Notes: a model not told the origin generated them from the letters alone. DNA of 64,000 nt from Campylobacterota bacterium (GCA_020633995.1 JACKCO010000003.1:434001-498000), one strand, 5' to 3'; counted from the first letter of the stretch, positions 55,388-64,000 are shown. Made by a program: numbers and translations.

Positions 55388-55789
55388 TTAACGTTTTACG
55401 AATTGGAACTTTCTACGAGCTCCACGCTGACCGTATTTTTTACGTTCTTTAACGCGAGAATCTACGGTTAGGAAGTTATTTTTTTTCAAGGTTTGTTTTA
55501 ACGACTCGTTCGCAGCAAGAAGTGCGCGTGCGATGCCGAGTTTGACTGCATTTGATTGGCTAACAAGTCCACCACCGGTGACTGTTATTTTTGCATCGTA
55601 GGAGCCTTCAAGTCCACAAACTCTGAGCGGCATAACGGCAGCTCTTTTGGTTAGGTCAGTATCAAAGTAGCTTTGATAATCTCTTCCATTAACACTAACA
55701 GAACCCTTGCCTGACTTGAGCCATACACGAGCGACGGATGATTTTCTGCGACCTACGCCATGAATATTAAACGTTATATTTTGTTTCAT
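55388..55789 (-). CDS. rpsI: 30S ribosomal protein S9
   Basis: The 133-residue product has the S9 pattern VGRRKSSVARVWL near the N-terminus and the basic C-terminal tail ending RGARRKFQFVKR, which reaches the P-site tRNA. In most bacteria rplM (L13) lies directly upstream; here a promoter and a tRNA gene precede it, so the usual pair is split. Length is normal. Confidence 0.97.
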   Translation of the reverse strand: MKQNITFNIHGVGRRKSSVARVWLKSGKGSVSVNGRDYQSYFDTDLTKRAAVMPLRVCGLEGSYDAKITVTGGGLVSQSNAVKLGIARALLAANESLKQTLKKNNFLTVDSRVKERKKYGQRGARRKFQFVKR

Positions 55790-55843
55790 AAATTTACAAA
55801 CCTGTAATTTTTTTTGTTACAATGTATCCTGCATTACCCGAAT

Positions 55844-55872
55844 ATCGTATTCCATCTTAATAGCGATATCAA
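55844..55872 (-). promoter_or_regulatory. Sigma-70-type promoter for rpsI
   Basis: On the minus strand TTGATA, a 17-bp spacer and TACGAT, about 55 bp before the rpsI start. Confidence 0.65.
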
Positions 55873-55931
55873 AAAATGTCAAAACCCTGGCCAAATAAAG
55901 GCTTTTTTTATTGGTTTTTGTGCGATATCAC

Positions 55932-56006
<75 letters not shown>

Positions 56007-56065
56007 ATGTTGCATTTTATGCGTGTTTTGCAAGCATATCACGAAAAATGCTCCAGATAAAGCCT

Positions 56066-56410
56066 TTACTGTTCAAATGCTTCCTGGCAAACAATGCATC
56101 GTGCAGCGTACAAAAAGTGCTCCAGGCGCTTTTCAGAAATAACATCGCCGCAGTCTGTGCAAACGCCGTATTCGCCCTTTTCTATGCGTGAAAGGGTGTT
56201 TTCTATGAGGCGAATTTCGTCAATTTCACTTTGCTGAATAGAATTTTGAAGTTTTTCCATAGATAGCGAGAGTGCTTCGTCGCCAGTGTCTTGAACTTGT
56301 CCATCTGACACCTTATCGTTTGCCTGCTCGTTCAGATGTGCAAGCATCTCGCTTTTTCTTTCAAGAAGCGTGTGCTTAATTTTTTCAAGAAATTGAGCTC
56401 TTTGCTTCAT
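56066..56410 (-). CDS. DksA/TraR-family zinc-finger protein
   Basis: The 114-residue product has a helical N-terminal coiled coil with the DxxDxA tip motif (DTGDEA, Asp41 and Asp44). The C-terminal zinc finger uses Cys84/Cys87 and Cys105/Cys108 (CTDCG; CIVC). DksA binds in the secondary channel of RNA polymerase and works with ppGpp in stringent control. It is shorter than E. coli DksA (151) but keeps the key residues. It overlaps the tadA stop by 4 nt (ATGA), which suggests translational coupling. Confidence 0.9.
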   Translation of the reverse strand: MKQRAQFLEKIKHTLLERKSEMLAHLNEQANDKVSDGQVQDTGDEALSLSMEKLQNSIQQSEIDEIRLIENTLSRIEKGEYGVCTDCGDVISEKRLEHFLYAARCIVCQEAFEQ

Positions 56411-56886
56411 GATGTACCTTTCCCTTTTTTTCTAATTGTTCTAAAGAAGTGCTGTAACAATTGGACGCACTCTTCCTGGTTCACATTTTCAACGATTTGT
56501 AAATTTTTCGCATATGGGGGGAGTGAGTCAGTTTTATTGATTCGAAAACCGAACAAGTTTGATGTTGTTCCGAATATAACTCCTTCTAATCTACTCAGCT
56601 GAATCAGGCCAAAGCACATTAAACAAGGCTCAAGAGTAACATAAATCCAACACCCGTTCAATCTCCAGCTACCTTTTTTTTTGCATGCTTTTTCGATGGC
56701 GATGATCTCTGCATGTGCAGTTTGGCATTGTTTTTTTTCCGTCTTGTTGTACCCGCGACCAATGATTTCTCCTTTTTCATTGACAACAACTGCACCAATG
56801 GGGACTTCTTCATGCTCAAGCGCACGGAGTGCTTGTTTTAAGGCTTTTTGCATAAAAAAATCTTTTTTATCGTCTGGGATGGTCAT
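56407..56886 (-). CDS. tadA: tRNA-specific adenosine deaminase
   Basis: The 159-residue enzyme has the deaminase zinc site His58-Ala-Glu60 and PC-x2-C at Cys88/Cys91 (LEPCLMC). TadA converts A34 to inosine in tRNA-Arg(ACG). The typical GAVVV and NGCWIYVTLEPC context supports TadA over cytidine deaminase. It is divergent from gyrB and precedes dksA with a 4-nt overlap. Confidence 0.93.
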   Translation of the reverse strand: MTIPDDKKDFFMQKALKQALRALEHEEVPIGAVVVNEKGEIIGRGYNKTEKKQCQTAHAEIIAIEKACKKKGSWRLNGCWIYVTLEPCLMCFGLIQLSRLEGVIFGTTSNLFGFRINKTDSLPPYAKNLQIVENVNQEECVQLLQHFFRTIRKKGKGTS

Positions 56887-56889
56887 ATT

Positions 56890-56918
56890 TTGCTACAACC
56901 TGTTTGGTTTGGTATACT
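56890..56918 (+). promoter_or_regulatory. Sigma-70-type promoter for gyrB
   Basis: TTGCTA (56890-56895), a 17-bp spacer and TATACT (56913-56918). It gives a leader of about 160 nt before gyrB. Confidence 0.7.
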
Positions 56919-57083
56919 ACAAAACATAATAAAAATTCGCCTTTATCTAGCTTATTGAATTAAGAGCGTACAAGATTTTTGTAAAATAAGAAATATTTAA
57001 TCTAATTTATTTTGAATGTGTGACAAAAGTGAATTTGTGGGGCTATACAGCGGAAAGTAACGATCGTGTTTGAGGTTGGTTCT

Positions 57084-59537
57084 ATGGAAAACAAGAGCGA
57101 AAAAGTGAAGAAGCAGGATGACAAGACTGCCAACGAGTACGGTGCCAGTGCTATTAAGATCCTGGAAGGTCTTGAGGGCGTACGCAAACGGCCGGCTATG
57201 TACATTGGATCAACAAGCGCTGCGGGTCTGCATCATCTCGTGTATGAAGTTGTTGACAACTCTGTAGACGAAGCAATGGCCGGACATTGTGACACCATTG
57301 ATGTGATATTGCATAAAAATGGTTCATGTACGGTGCAGGACAATGGCCGTGGTATTCCTGTTGGCATTCACCCAACTGAAAAAGTTTCAGCGGCGCAGGT
57401 TGTTATGACCAAGCTGCATGCTGGTGGTAAATTTGAGAAAAAATCATACCGCTATTCTGGTGGTTTGCATGGTGTTGGTGTTTCGGTTGTTAACGCACTT
57501 GCATCTGATCTTGAGCTACAGGTCTTTTCTGGCGGTAAAATTTATCAACAGTTTTACAGCAGGGGCATACCAAAAGGACAGCTCAAAGAAATCGGTACAA
57601 CCGATAAGCGTGGGACGCGTATTACGTTTACCCCAGACGCAAGCATCTTTGAAACAACAGATTTTGATTTTGACGTCTTGTCTGCACGTTTTCGTGAACA
57701 TGCTTTCCTTAATCGTGGATTGCGCATTAATGTCAGTGACGAGCGTAGCAACGAAGAGCACAGTTTTTACTTTGAAGGTGGTATTGCCTCGTTTGTTGAA
57801 TCAATCAACAGTAAAAAGACTCCGCTGTTCAAAGAGATTCTCGAGTTTTTCAAGGATGATGACACAACGGTACTTGAGTTTGCCATGCAGTACAATGAAG
57901 GATATTCCGAGCAGACGCACAGTTTTGTCAATAATATTCGTACGACTGATGGTGGAACACACGAAGTTGGTTTTCGTTCCGCTCTGACAAAAATTTGTAA
58001 TCGTTATGCTCAAAAATTTAACATCATTAAAGACCAACCGCTTTCAAGTGATGATGTGCGTGAAGGCATGGTTCTGGTGTTGAGCATTAAAGTTCCTGAG
58101 GCTCAGTTTGAAGGTCAGACCAAGACAAAACTTGGCAACAGTGAAGTTAAAGGTTTAGTCGATTCCTGGGTGTATTCATTTTTGGATACGTACTTTGAAG
58201 AAAATCCTCAGGTTGCAAAAAAGATTTTACAAAAAGCATTGCTGGCCCAGCAAGCACGTACTGCTGCAAAGCGCGCGCGCGAGTTGACACGCCGTAAAAG
58301 TGAGCTTGAAACGTCTGTCTTGCCCGGCAAACTTGCAGATTGTTCTGAGGCTGATGCGTCTAAAACGGAACTGTTCATTGTTGAGGGTGATTCTGCAGGT
58401 GGTTCAGCAAAACAAGCACGTGATCGTTTTACTCAGGCGGTATTGCCGTTGCGTGGTAAAATTTTAAACGTTGAAAAAACGCGCCTCGACCGCATTTTGG
58501 CTAACAATGAGGTTAAAGACCTCATCACTGCTGTGGGTGCTGGCATAGGCAACAAAGATTTTAATGTTGAAAAAGCACGGTATCACAAAATTGTTATCAT
58601 GACTGACGCCGACGTTGACGGGTCTCACATTCGTATTTTGCTCCTGACGTTGTTTTTCCGCTATATGAAACCTCTCATTGAGATGGGATATCTATATGTT
58701 GCGCAGCCGCCTCTGTACAAAGTAAAGCTTGGGAGAAGCGAGCGCTACTTGAATAACGAAACTGAGCTTAAACAGTTTTTGTTCGAATGGGCGGCAGGTC
58801 AAACACGCCTGGAGCTTGATGGTAAAGAAATGGGTACCGACGAATGGAAAAAATTGCTCGATGATTTGCTTGCATATGAACAGCAACTTGATCAAGCCAG
58901 TCAGCAGCTTGAAATCTCTCGTCACCATTGTCACGAACTTGTAACCTTTTTGCAGGAACATCCTCAAGAGGGTCAAGGTCTGCCAGCAGAACAGCTGGGC
59001 GAAAAGCTTGATGCATTTTTCAAAAACTATGATGTTAGCATACATACAGAGAAAAACTTGGAAGAAGATATGGCCCTTGAAGGTGACGAGCAGCCAGAGC
59101 CTAAAGTTATGGTTGTGTTTAAGGAGCATAAGCGAATTTGGGAAGTTGACTATACCTTCTTTGCATCCAGTAGCGCGCAAAATCTTGTTGCTATCTATCA
59201 GCCGATACAAGCGTTTGATAGTTTAGCGTGGGGTTTTGGTATGCTCAACAAGGATATCGCGCATAGTGATAAAGGTTTGCTTGTTTTATCTGATACCATC
59301 ATTAAAGTTGCCAAATCACTTATGACCATTCAGCGTTACAAAGGTCTTGGTGAGATGGATGCTGAGCAGCTGTGGGAAACAACAATGGACCCGGCTCGTC
59401 GTATGCTGCTTAAAGTTGATATTGAAGATGCTCTCAAAGCAGATCAGTGGTTTGCGTCACTGATGGGCGAAGGTGTTGGTGATCGCCGCATGTATATTGA
59501 AAAACATGCGCATTTCGTGCGTAATCTTGACGTATGA
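57084..59537 (+). CDS. gyrB: DNA gyrase subunit B
   Basis: The 817-residue subunit has the GHKL ATPase motifs (VVDNSVDEAMAGHC; DNGRGIPVG; GGLHGVGVSVVNAL), the TOPRIM motifs EGDSAGGSAKQARDR near 433 and DADVDGSHIRIL near 507, and the C-terminal RYKGLGEMDAEQLW. An insertion of roughly 150 residues follows the TOPRIM start, as in Gram-negative GyrB. ATG 57084 is chosen over GTG 57066 because GAGGT lies 7 nt upstream of it. It introduces negative supercoils together with GyrA, which is not in the window. Confidence 0.97.
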   Translation: MENKSEKVKKQDDKTANEYGASAIKILEGLEGVRKRPAMYIGSTSAAGLHHLVYEVVDNSVDEAMAGHCDTIDVILHKNGSCTVQDNGRGIPVGIHPTEKVSAAQVVMTKLHAGGKFEKKSYRYSGGLHGVGVSVVNALASDLELQVFSGGKIYQQFYSRGIPKGQLKEIGTTDKRGTRITFTPDASIFETTDFDFDVLSARFREHAFLNRGLRINVSDERSNEEHSFYFEGGIASFVESINSKKTPLFKEILEFFKDDDTTVLEFAMQYNEGYSEQTHSFVNNIRTTDGGTHEVGFRSALTKICNRYAQKFNIIKDQPLSSDDVREGMVLVLSIKVPEAQFEGQTKTKLGNSEVKGLVDSWVYSFLDTYFEENPQVAKKILQKALLAQQARTAAKRARELTRRKSELETSVLPGKLADCSEADASKTELFIVEGDSAGGSAKQARDRFTQAVLPLRGKILNVEKTRLDRILANNEVKDLITAVGAGIGNKDFNVEKARYHKIVIMTDADVDGSHIRILLLTLFFRYMKPLIEMGYLYVAQPPLYKVKLGRSERYLNNETELKQFLFEWAAGQTRLELDGKEMGTDEWKKLLDDLLAYEQQLDQASQQLEISRHHCHELVTFLQEHPQEGQGLPAEQLGEKLDAFFKNYDVSIHTEKNLEEDMALEGDEQPEPKVMVVFKEHKRIWEVDYTFFASSSAQNLVAIYQPIQAFDSLAWGFGMLNKDIAHSDKGLLVLSDTIIKVAKSLMTIQRYKGLGEMDAEQLWETTMDPARRMLLKVDIEDALKADQWFASLMGEGVGDRRMYIEKHAHFVRNLDV

Positions 59538-59592
59538 TGGTCTATCATCCCATAAATACTTGATTTTAATAGTCAAAATTTTCTAGATATAG

Positions 59593-59633
59593 AGTACGTG
59601 GGCTTTTTAGGAAAAGTTCACGTACTTTTTTTT
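59593..59633 (+). terminator. Rho-independent terminator after gyrB
   Basis: AGTACGTG / CACGTACT arms with an inner CTTTT/AAAAG stem and a following run of T. Confidence 0.85.
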
Positions 59634-59671
59634 GTTACTTAAAAATGTGTTTTGGGTTAGACAGAGATACT

Positions 59672-60538
59672 ATGTTTTTGACTATTTTTCAAACATGTTT
59701 GTTGCTTTTTTGTCTGAGTGTGCATCCAGTTTGTGCAGCAACACTTTTGGTTGCCGCCAAACAGGGTGATCTACAAGCAATGAAAGAACTACTTGCGCGG
59801 GGCAATGTGCATGTTAACTCGTCAGACTATTCTGGGCAGACTGCCTTGCATTATGCGGTTATGCAAAGGCGAAACGATATGGTTGCTTTACTGCTCGCAC
59901 TTGAGCCCGACCTCAATCGAGCAGACTGGAAAAAAAGAACGCCCCTACATTATGCTTGTATGCTTGGGCTGAGTGAAATTTTTAGATTGCTTGTGTATAC
60001 AGGCAGGGCCAATCTTTCATTACAAGATGAGAAGGGGTATACGCCACTGCATTATGCAGTAAAAAAGAATAATACGTCTATTCTGCAAGTATTGAATGAA
60101 ATCTGTAGTCATTATAACCCCTACATTGATGTTGTTGACAAGCGGGGACGAACATTGTTGCATTTAGCCTGTTTGAAGGGATATGAAGACATGGCTGTTT
60201 TGCTGATTAAGTCGGGCGCTGGCAAGGACAATAGAACGAAAAGTGATAATACGCCGCTTCATTTGGCGTGTTGGGCTGGACATTATAGTGTTGCCCGAAG
60301 ACTTTTAGAGTACGATGCTGATATTGACGCACGTGGCAACAGGGAAAATACTTCCTTGCACTATGCAGCGTTTAAAAAGCACTCTGCTCTTGTCACACTT
60401 CTACTTGAGTGTGGGGCAGACTGTAATCATTTAAACCAAGATTTAGTATACCCATTTCAGGTAACAGACGATGCGCAAATTAGCCGTGCCATTGAAAAGA
60501 AGTGGAAAAAACAGAGCAAAAAAAGCAAGAAAAATTGA
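59672..60538 (+). CDS. Exported ankyrin-repeat protein (about seven repeats)
   Basis: The 288-residue product has a signal peptide (MFLTIFQTCLLLFCLSVHPVCA) followed at once by about seven well-kept ankyrin repeats (SGQTALHYAV; KKRTPLHYAC; KGYTPLHYAV; RGRTLLHLAC; SDNTPLHLAC; RENTSLHYAA). It ends in a short basic tail (KKWKKQSKKSKKN). These are the most canonical ankyrin units in the window. ATG 59672 gives the signal peptide; an in-frame ATG at 59645 would add nine residues. It is first in a three-gene ankyrin operon. A protein-binding effector is likely but the target is unknown. Confidence 0.88.
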   Translation: MFLTIFQTCLLLFCLSVHPVCAATLLVAAKQGDLQAMKELLARGNVHVNSSDYSGQTALHYAVMQRRNDMVALLLALEPDLNRADWKKRTPLHYACMLGLSEIFRLLVYTGRANLSLQDEKGYTPLHYAVKKNNTSILQVLNEICSHYNPYIDVVDKRGRTLLHLACLKGYEDMAVLLIKSGAGKDNRTKSDNTPLHLACWAGHYSVARRLLEYDADIDARGNRENTSLHYAAFKKHSALVTLLLECGADCNHLNQDLVYPFQVTDDAQISRAIEKKWKKQSKKSKKN

Positions 60539-60548
60539 GAGGTAGATG

Positions 60549-61268
60549 ATGAAGTCGAGTAAAATTGCTTGTCTGGTGTTTGCTTGTTTGGTAGCGGCAA
60601 AGCTGGAGGCCGGTAGATTTGAAGGGTGTTCAACCAAAGCACTTCAGGCAAAAATGGTTCAAGCTGTTAGGGGTGGACAGACGGATATTGTTAAAGAGAT
60701 TTTAGAAATTGGCCGTATTGACGTTAACCATGGCGTGCAAGAAGATGGGCAAACTGGTATGACGCAAGCACTTGCAGATCACAATAATCCGCTGTGGATA
60801 AAGCGCAACAAAGACAAGGCGCGCAATGATGCGCTTATTTGCATTGCAGTTAAGGTTATGAGTGCAGGCCAAACCGCTATACTTGAGCAATTGCTGGAGG
60901 CTGGCGCTAATGTCTTTACGCTTGATAAAAATGGTACCCCAGTTGTAGTCATAGCAGTTGAACAACGAAAGCTAGAAGCACTTAGACTTTTGCTTGAGCA
61001 TAAGCCAGACCTCTTCCAGAAATATGCTACTCAGTTATATGAAGTTGCTCAAAGAGCAAAATTTTTTGATGTAGTCACTATTTTAGATGAGCAGAAACTA
61101 AAATTGCAGCAAAGCAGTGATGAGCAAAAGCCAACACTGGCACCAATTAAGTATGACGACAACGACTATACTCGTATATCAAGGGGAGATTGTGTAGGCA
61201 TACTGATGTTCATTATTTTGATGCCGCTACTCATCCAGATGTGTAAATGTTCCCCCACTCAGCTATGA
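60549..61268 (+). CDS. Exported ankyrin-type protein with a C-terminal membrane segment
   Basis: The 239-residue product has a signal peptide (MKSSKIACLVFACLVAAKLEAG) and about three ankyrin-like units (VQAVRGGQTDIVKEILE; AGQTAILEQLLEAGANVF; RKLEALRLLLEHKPDL). A C-terminal hydrophobic stretch (CVGILMFIILMPLLIQMC) could anchor it. GAGG precedes ATG 60549. It lies 10 bp after the first gene of the operon and overlaps the next by 4 nt. Confidence 0.8.
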   Translation: MKSSKIACLVFACLVAAKLEAGRFEGCSTKALQAKMVQAVRGGQTDIVKEILEIGRIDVNHGVQEDGQTGMTQALADHNNPLWIKRNKDKARNDALICIAVKVMSAGQTAILEQLLEAGANVFTLDKNGTPVVVIAVEQRKLEALRLLLEHKPDLFQKYATQLYEVAQRAKFFDVVTILDEQKLKLQQSSDEQKPTLAPIKYDDNDYTRISRGDCVGILMFIILMPLLIQMCKCSPTQL

Positions 61269-61720
61269 AGGTGCCAGCGAAATCTCTGAGCATATTGCTC
61301 ATCCCGTTTTTTTCACAGGTGTTTGCAATACGTCTGTATCGTGAACAAGCAGATTTTATTGATGCAGTTCGTCGTGGCGATAGGGCTGCTGTGGTCCGTT
61401 TGTTTGAAACCGAAAAGATTGTGGTCAATAACGGTATTTCTTTGGGCGATGACGACGAGTCAATAGAGTCCGCATCACTTGTTATAGCCGTAAAAAATAA
61501 TGATCCTGACATGACACGCTTACTGCTCAGTCTTGGGGCTGATCCGCTTGTTTATGACCAGTACGGCGAGTTATTAATCTTTTGGGCTCATCACAATGAC
61601 GTTGATGTAAGCATTGTCAATTTGCTTATAGAAAAAGCTTTTGAAGAAGAGCCTGATATGCTTGATCAAATTGGTCAGGTTCTAAGAAAATATGTGGCTG
61701 TTTTGCAGAGTTTGTTTTAG
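61265..61720 (+). CDS. Small exported ankyrin-type protein
   Basis: The 151-residue product from ATG 61265 has a signal peptide (MKVPAKSLSILLIPFFSQVFA), then an ankyrin pair (QADFIDAVRRGDRAAVVRLFE; IAVKNNDPDMTRLLLSLGADPL). The start overlaps the preceding stop as ATGA, so translation is probably coupled. An upstream in-frame ATG (61247) would extend it but spoil the signal peptide. Function unknown. Confidence 0.8.
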   Translation: MKVPAKSLSILLIPFFSQVFAIRLYREQADFIDAVRRGDRAAVVRLFETEKIVVNNGISLGDDDESIESASLVIAVKNNDPDMTRLLLSLGADPLVYDQYGELLIFWAHHNDVDVSIVNLLIEKAFEEEPDMLDQIGQVLRKYVAVLQSLF

Positions 61721-61730
61721 CTATTAGCTT

Positions 61731-61763
61731 GTAAAAAAAGAAGGCCAGCAGAGCTGGCCTTAT
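61731..61763 (-). terminator. Terminator of the P-loop kinase gene
   Basis: AAGGCCAGC-AGA-GCTGGCCTT; on the minus strand it is followed by CTTTTTTTA. The plus strand lacks a T-run. Confidence 0.75.
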
Positions 61764-61766
61764 CTG

Positions 61767-62732
61767 TTAGCTGCGATTTTGTATTGCAGAATAAATATCT
61801 TGAGCATCGGCTTCTATTTTTTTGGCGATGCTGCTATCTCGTGTGGTTTCATTGATAGGCCTTGTTTCCTCGGTGTTTATGATCATATCATGCTTAAAGT
61901 AAGGCTGGACGTAAGCACCGTTTATTTGATTCATGAGCTGCTTATTGTTGCTTGTAAGATTGAATTTACGCATAATATTGTTAAGGGTCATTTGGTTTGT
62001 GCGCATTAACGGCGTTTCTTGTTTTTGGTATTCATAGAGAGTCGTTATTTCTCTATAAGAAATTGAAAGCTTCGAATTTTCTTTAGTTGATGGGCTGAGC
62101 ACTGACGCAAAACTACCAATAACTTCGTCAAGTGAACGCTGAGCATAATCCATGTCAGAGTTATTGCGTGCTGTAACACGCTTGACCAAGTCAGCAAGGG
62201 GGCAATAAACAAACACCATAAATAAATCAATGTTTTGTTCTTTCATGAAGTTAATACACGCGTCCCATGTTTCTTGACTGCAGCAGTGGTCGAGTGTTGT
62301 ATCAACAATCACATCATGGCCTTGATGTGCTAGCTTTACTATTTCTTCGTGCATTGCAATAGCATTAACCTGAAAGCGATTTTGTCCATGTTCGCGCATG
62401 ACTCGCATGACATTATCGTGTGGGGGATCCTGTTTGATGAGAAAATTATGAACGGTGAGTGCAGATGCATGTGGCGAAGGGACCTCTCCACTAAAAAGAT
62501 ATTTGTGTGCCTCTAAAAAATCTTGGATAAACTCTCTGTTATAGGATTTAATCCAAATTTCTTCATCAAATTTTTTGGTTATTGCGTGGGGGAAAAACTT
62601 TTTGAGCGCTTCAACGCGAGCGCTTTTACCCGCGCTTGAGCTTCCATTAAAATAAATGACGACAGGTTTTGTTGTCAGCATACTCATGTAAAAAAATGCC
62701 CCTGCAAAAAACAATTTTTTTATTTTTATCAT
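61767..62732 (-). CDS. Exported or membrane-anchored P-loop kinase/phosphotransferase-like protein
   Basis: The 321-residue protein begins with a hydrophobic, signal-like segment (MIKIKKLFFAGAFFYMSML). A P-loop follows at residues 30-37 (GSSSAGKS), preceded by the strand VVIYFN. Downstream, DVIVDTTLDH and MVFVYCPLADLVKRV fit the chloramphenicol-phosphotransferase/Zeta-toxin group of small P-loop kinases. The substrate is unknown. GAGGAA lies before the start. No cleavage site is obvious, and the hydrophobic part runs close to the kinase core, so a buried first strand is the alternative to export. Confidence 0.75.
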   Translation of the reverse strand: MIKIKKLFFAGAFFYMSMLTTKPVVIYFNGSSSAGKSARVEALKKFFPHAITKKFDEEIWIKSYNREFIQDFLEAHKYLFSGEVPSPHASALTVHNFLIKQDPPHDNVMRVMREHGQNRFQVNAIAMHEEIVKLAHQGHDVIVDTTLDHCCSQETWDACINFMKEQNIDLFMVFVYCPLADLVKRVTARNNSDMDYAQRSLDEVIGSFASVLSPSTKENSKLSISYREITTLYEYQKQETPLMRTNQMTLNNIMRKFNLTSNNKQLMNQINGAYVQPYFKHDMIINTEETRPINETTRDSSIAKKIEADAQDIYSAIQNRS

Positions 62733-62976
62733 TGTTTGTTCCTCTGATAAAAATGTGACACGGCAGATGAAACCAAAATTTCAATCAGTCTGTCTCACGT
62801 TTGAGAAATTTGCAAATGTATTTTTTGTGCGTTGTGCGCTATAGTTACCAAGAGGTCTGTTGTTACGCGGTCACTAATAGTTTGCAGGTATGCAACGATA
62901 CACAAAATTTTTTTATATAGTTTAACTTTGTGCCGATTAGTTGCATTTATCGTTGTAACATGATATTGATAGTGTC

Positions 62977-63017
62977 CTTACGTTTTTTCTTGACAGCAAA
63001 AGACATGAAAACGTAAG
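62977..63017. promoter_or_regulatory. 10-bp inverted repeat around a TTGACA box upstream of the gspC-like gene
   Basis: CTTACGTTTT (62977-62986) and AAAACGTAAG (63008-63017) are perfect inverted arms enclosing TTGACA (62990-62995). No good -10 lies at 17 bp; TATAAA at about 63028 is the nearest candidate. The 313-bp gap 62733-63045 otherwise shows no gene. Confidence 0.45.
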
Positions 63018-63045
63018 CTCGTAGACTATAAAGGATAAGAAAATT

Positions 63046-64000
63046 ATGACACAGCGACTATGGATTGTTAATAGCTCATTGCTGCTTTTATTTTTTCTTG
63101 TCTTGGTAGTAAGTGAGCTCTTACGCGTTGAACCTCCGCTTTGGCGTCAAGCAAAAGTTATTGTTGACGAAATTGAAGAGCAGGAGGAAATTGAAAGTGC
63201 GGTAAGTTGGGCAAAAATTTACCAAAACGATTTGTTTGACACATATGTCAAACAGCAATCCCAACCCGTCAAACAAAGCTTTGTGACGCCAATTCCAGAG
63301 CCCAAGCAGGCCCCCGTCACACCACCGCCTGAGCTTCCCAAGCAAGATTTTGTGCCAGCGCTTAACATAACGCTGAAGGGTATTATTGTTGCAGGCCAAG
63401 AAAAAGATAGTGTGGTTATGGTTGCAGACGAAAGTGGCAAAGAAACCATGTATCGCCTTGGTCAACGCATTAAAGATGGCCAGATCATAAAAGTTGCACA
63501 CAACCGTATTGTCCTGTTGCGCGCAAATGGACAGCAGGAGATATTTTTCTTGCGTAAAGATGATGCTGAGCAAGCAATGCCAAGCCCACAAAAATGGGAG
63601 CACATCATAAGAAAAGTTGATGATCAAAATTATGAAATTGATCCAACCTCATTTGCACAGGAAGTGCCAGAGGTGGGTAACTTTTTAGAACGCATGGGAG
63701 TCATTGGCATGGCCTATCAACAAGGTCAAGCAATTGGTATGCGTATTGGAACACTGGAGCAAAACTCACTTGGCCAACTGCTTGGCTTGCAAGCAAATGA
63801 TATTATCAAAGCGGTTAATCAACTTGATATTACCGATCTTAAAAATCGTATGACGGTGTATGACACCATCGTGCAATTGCCTGAAGGTGGCATTACGATT
63901 GTCGATATTGTGCGCGAAAACCAGCCACTCTCAAAGACATATAAGTTTGTCAAAATGGAGAAACCCAAGGCCCAATTGTTGTTTGGTGGTCCACCAGACC
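63046..64000 (+). CDS. gspC: Type II secretion system protein C-like (GspC/PulC), partial at right edge
   Basis: The frame opens at ATG 63046 (AAAGGA upstream) and is uninterrupted for 318 codons to the window end. It has one N-terminal membrane helix (residues 10-24) and a proline-rich linker. An HR-like domain follows at about 105-170 (LNITLKGIIVAGQEKDS; YRLGQRIKDGQIIKV). A PDZ domain begins near 220 (GQAIGMRIGT; LGLQANDIIKAVNQLDI). GspC links the inner-membrane platform of the type II secretion system to the GspD secretin. More secretion genes would be expected to the right. A PilP- or DegP-like PDZ protein is less likely. Confidence 0.88.
   Translation, partial: MTQRLWIVNSSLLLLFFLVLVVSELLRVEPPLWRQAKVIVDEIEEQEEIESAVSWAKIYQNDLFDTYVKQQSQPVKQSFVTPIPEPKQAPVTPPPELPKQDFVPALNITLKGIIVAGQEKDSVVMVADESGKETMYRLGQRIKDGQIIKVAHNRIVLLRANGQQEIFFLRKDDAEQAMPSPQKWEHIIRKVDDQNYEIDPTSFAQEVPEVGNFLERMGVIGMAYQQGQAIGMRIGTLEQNSLGQLLGLQANDIIKAVNQLDITDLKNRMTVYDTIVQLPEGGITIVDIVRENQPLSKTYKFVKMEKPKAQLLFGGPPD

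Overview
The window is one contiguous bacterial chromosome segment (roughly 40% G+C by eye, standard code). The gene mix suggests a host-dependent Gram-negative bacterium. It has outer-membrane and type II secretion features (SurA-like chaperones, a beta-barrel protein, GspC). It also has many ankyrin-repeat proteins with signal peptides, a secreted RING-H2 protein, two tandem amino-acid permeases next to thrS, and almost no biosynthetic genes outside envelope precursors. My best guess is a member of Candidatus Dependentiae (TM6) or a similar protist endosymbiont. This rests on gene content, not on a marker phylogeny.

Layout. 1-4600 (minus): polysaccharide-precursor genes wecB, wecC and a bi-domain oxidoreductase cut by the window edge. 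4880-9920 (minus): secreted or membrane proteins, namely a small two-helix membrane protein, a RING-H2 protein, an ankyrin protein and two SurA/PpiC-type folding factors. 10200-14540 (plus): two APC permeases and a threonyl-tRNA synthetase lacking its TGS domain, in one operon with a clear promoter and terminator. 14558-22054 (minus): a long run from a thymidylate kinase with a signal peptide through a Cys-rich protein, ferredoxin, acyl-CoA synthetase and CorC-type protein to two equal-length paralogous secreted proteins. 22293-23516 (minus): a DegT-type sugar aminotransferase. 24094-32202 (plus): a 1943-residue Cys-rich exported protein and a Cys-rich beta-barrel protein. Both have codon use unlike their neighbours, so they are probably major envelope proteins.

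32203-39598 is a looser region full of short GTCATCCC...GGGATC palindromes. They occur singly, in clusters and as two 143-bp composite elements. The region also holds an AAA ATPase-nuclease fusion, a HolB-like protein, a small GIY-YIG nuclease, a ComEC remnant, gpsA and uppS. 39599-53354 is dominated by secreted proteins of unknown function: a metallopeptidase, ankyrin proteins, a Na+/solute symporter, a three-gene operon with a recently homogenised C-terminal domain, and a pair of paralogous ankyrin proteins. 53357-59633 is housekeeping: glmS, rpsI, tRNA-Thr(CGT), a dksA-like gene, tadA and gyrB. 59672-62732 has three ankyrin proteins in an operon and an exported P-loop kinase. The window ends inside a gspC-like gene.

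Taken together, the sequence shows an envelope and secretion apparatus serving a large set of exported proteins with eukaryote-like modules, plus imported amino acids. Most exported proteins cannot be given a function from sequence alone.
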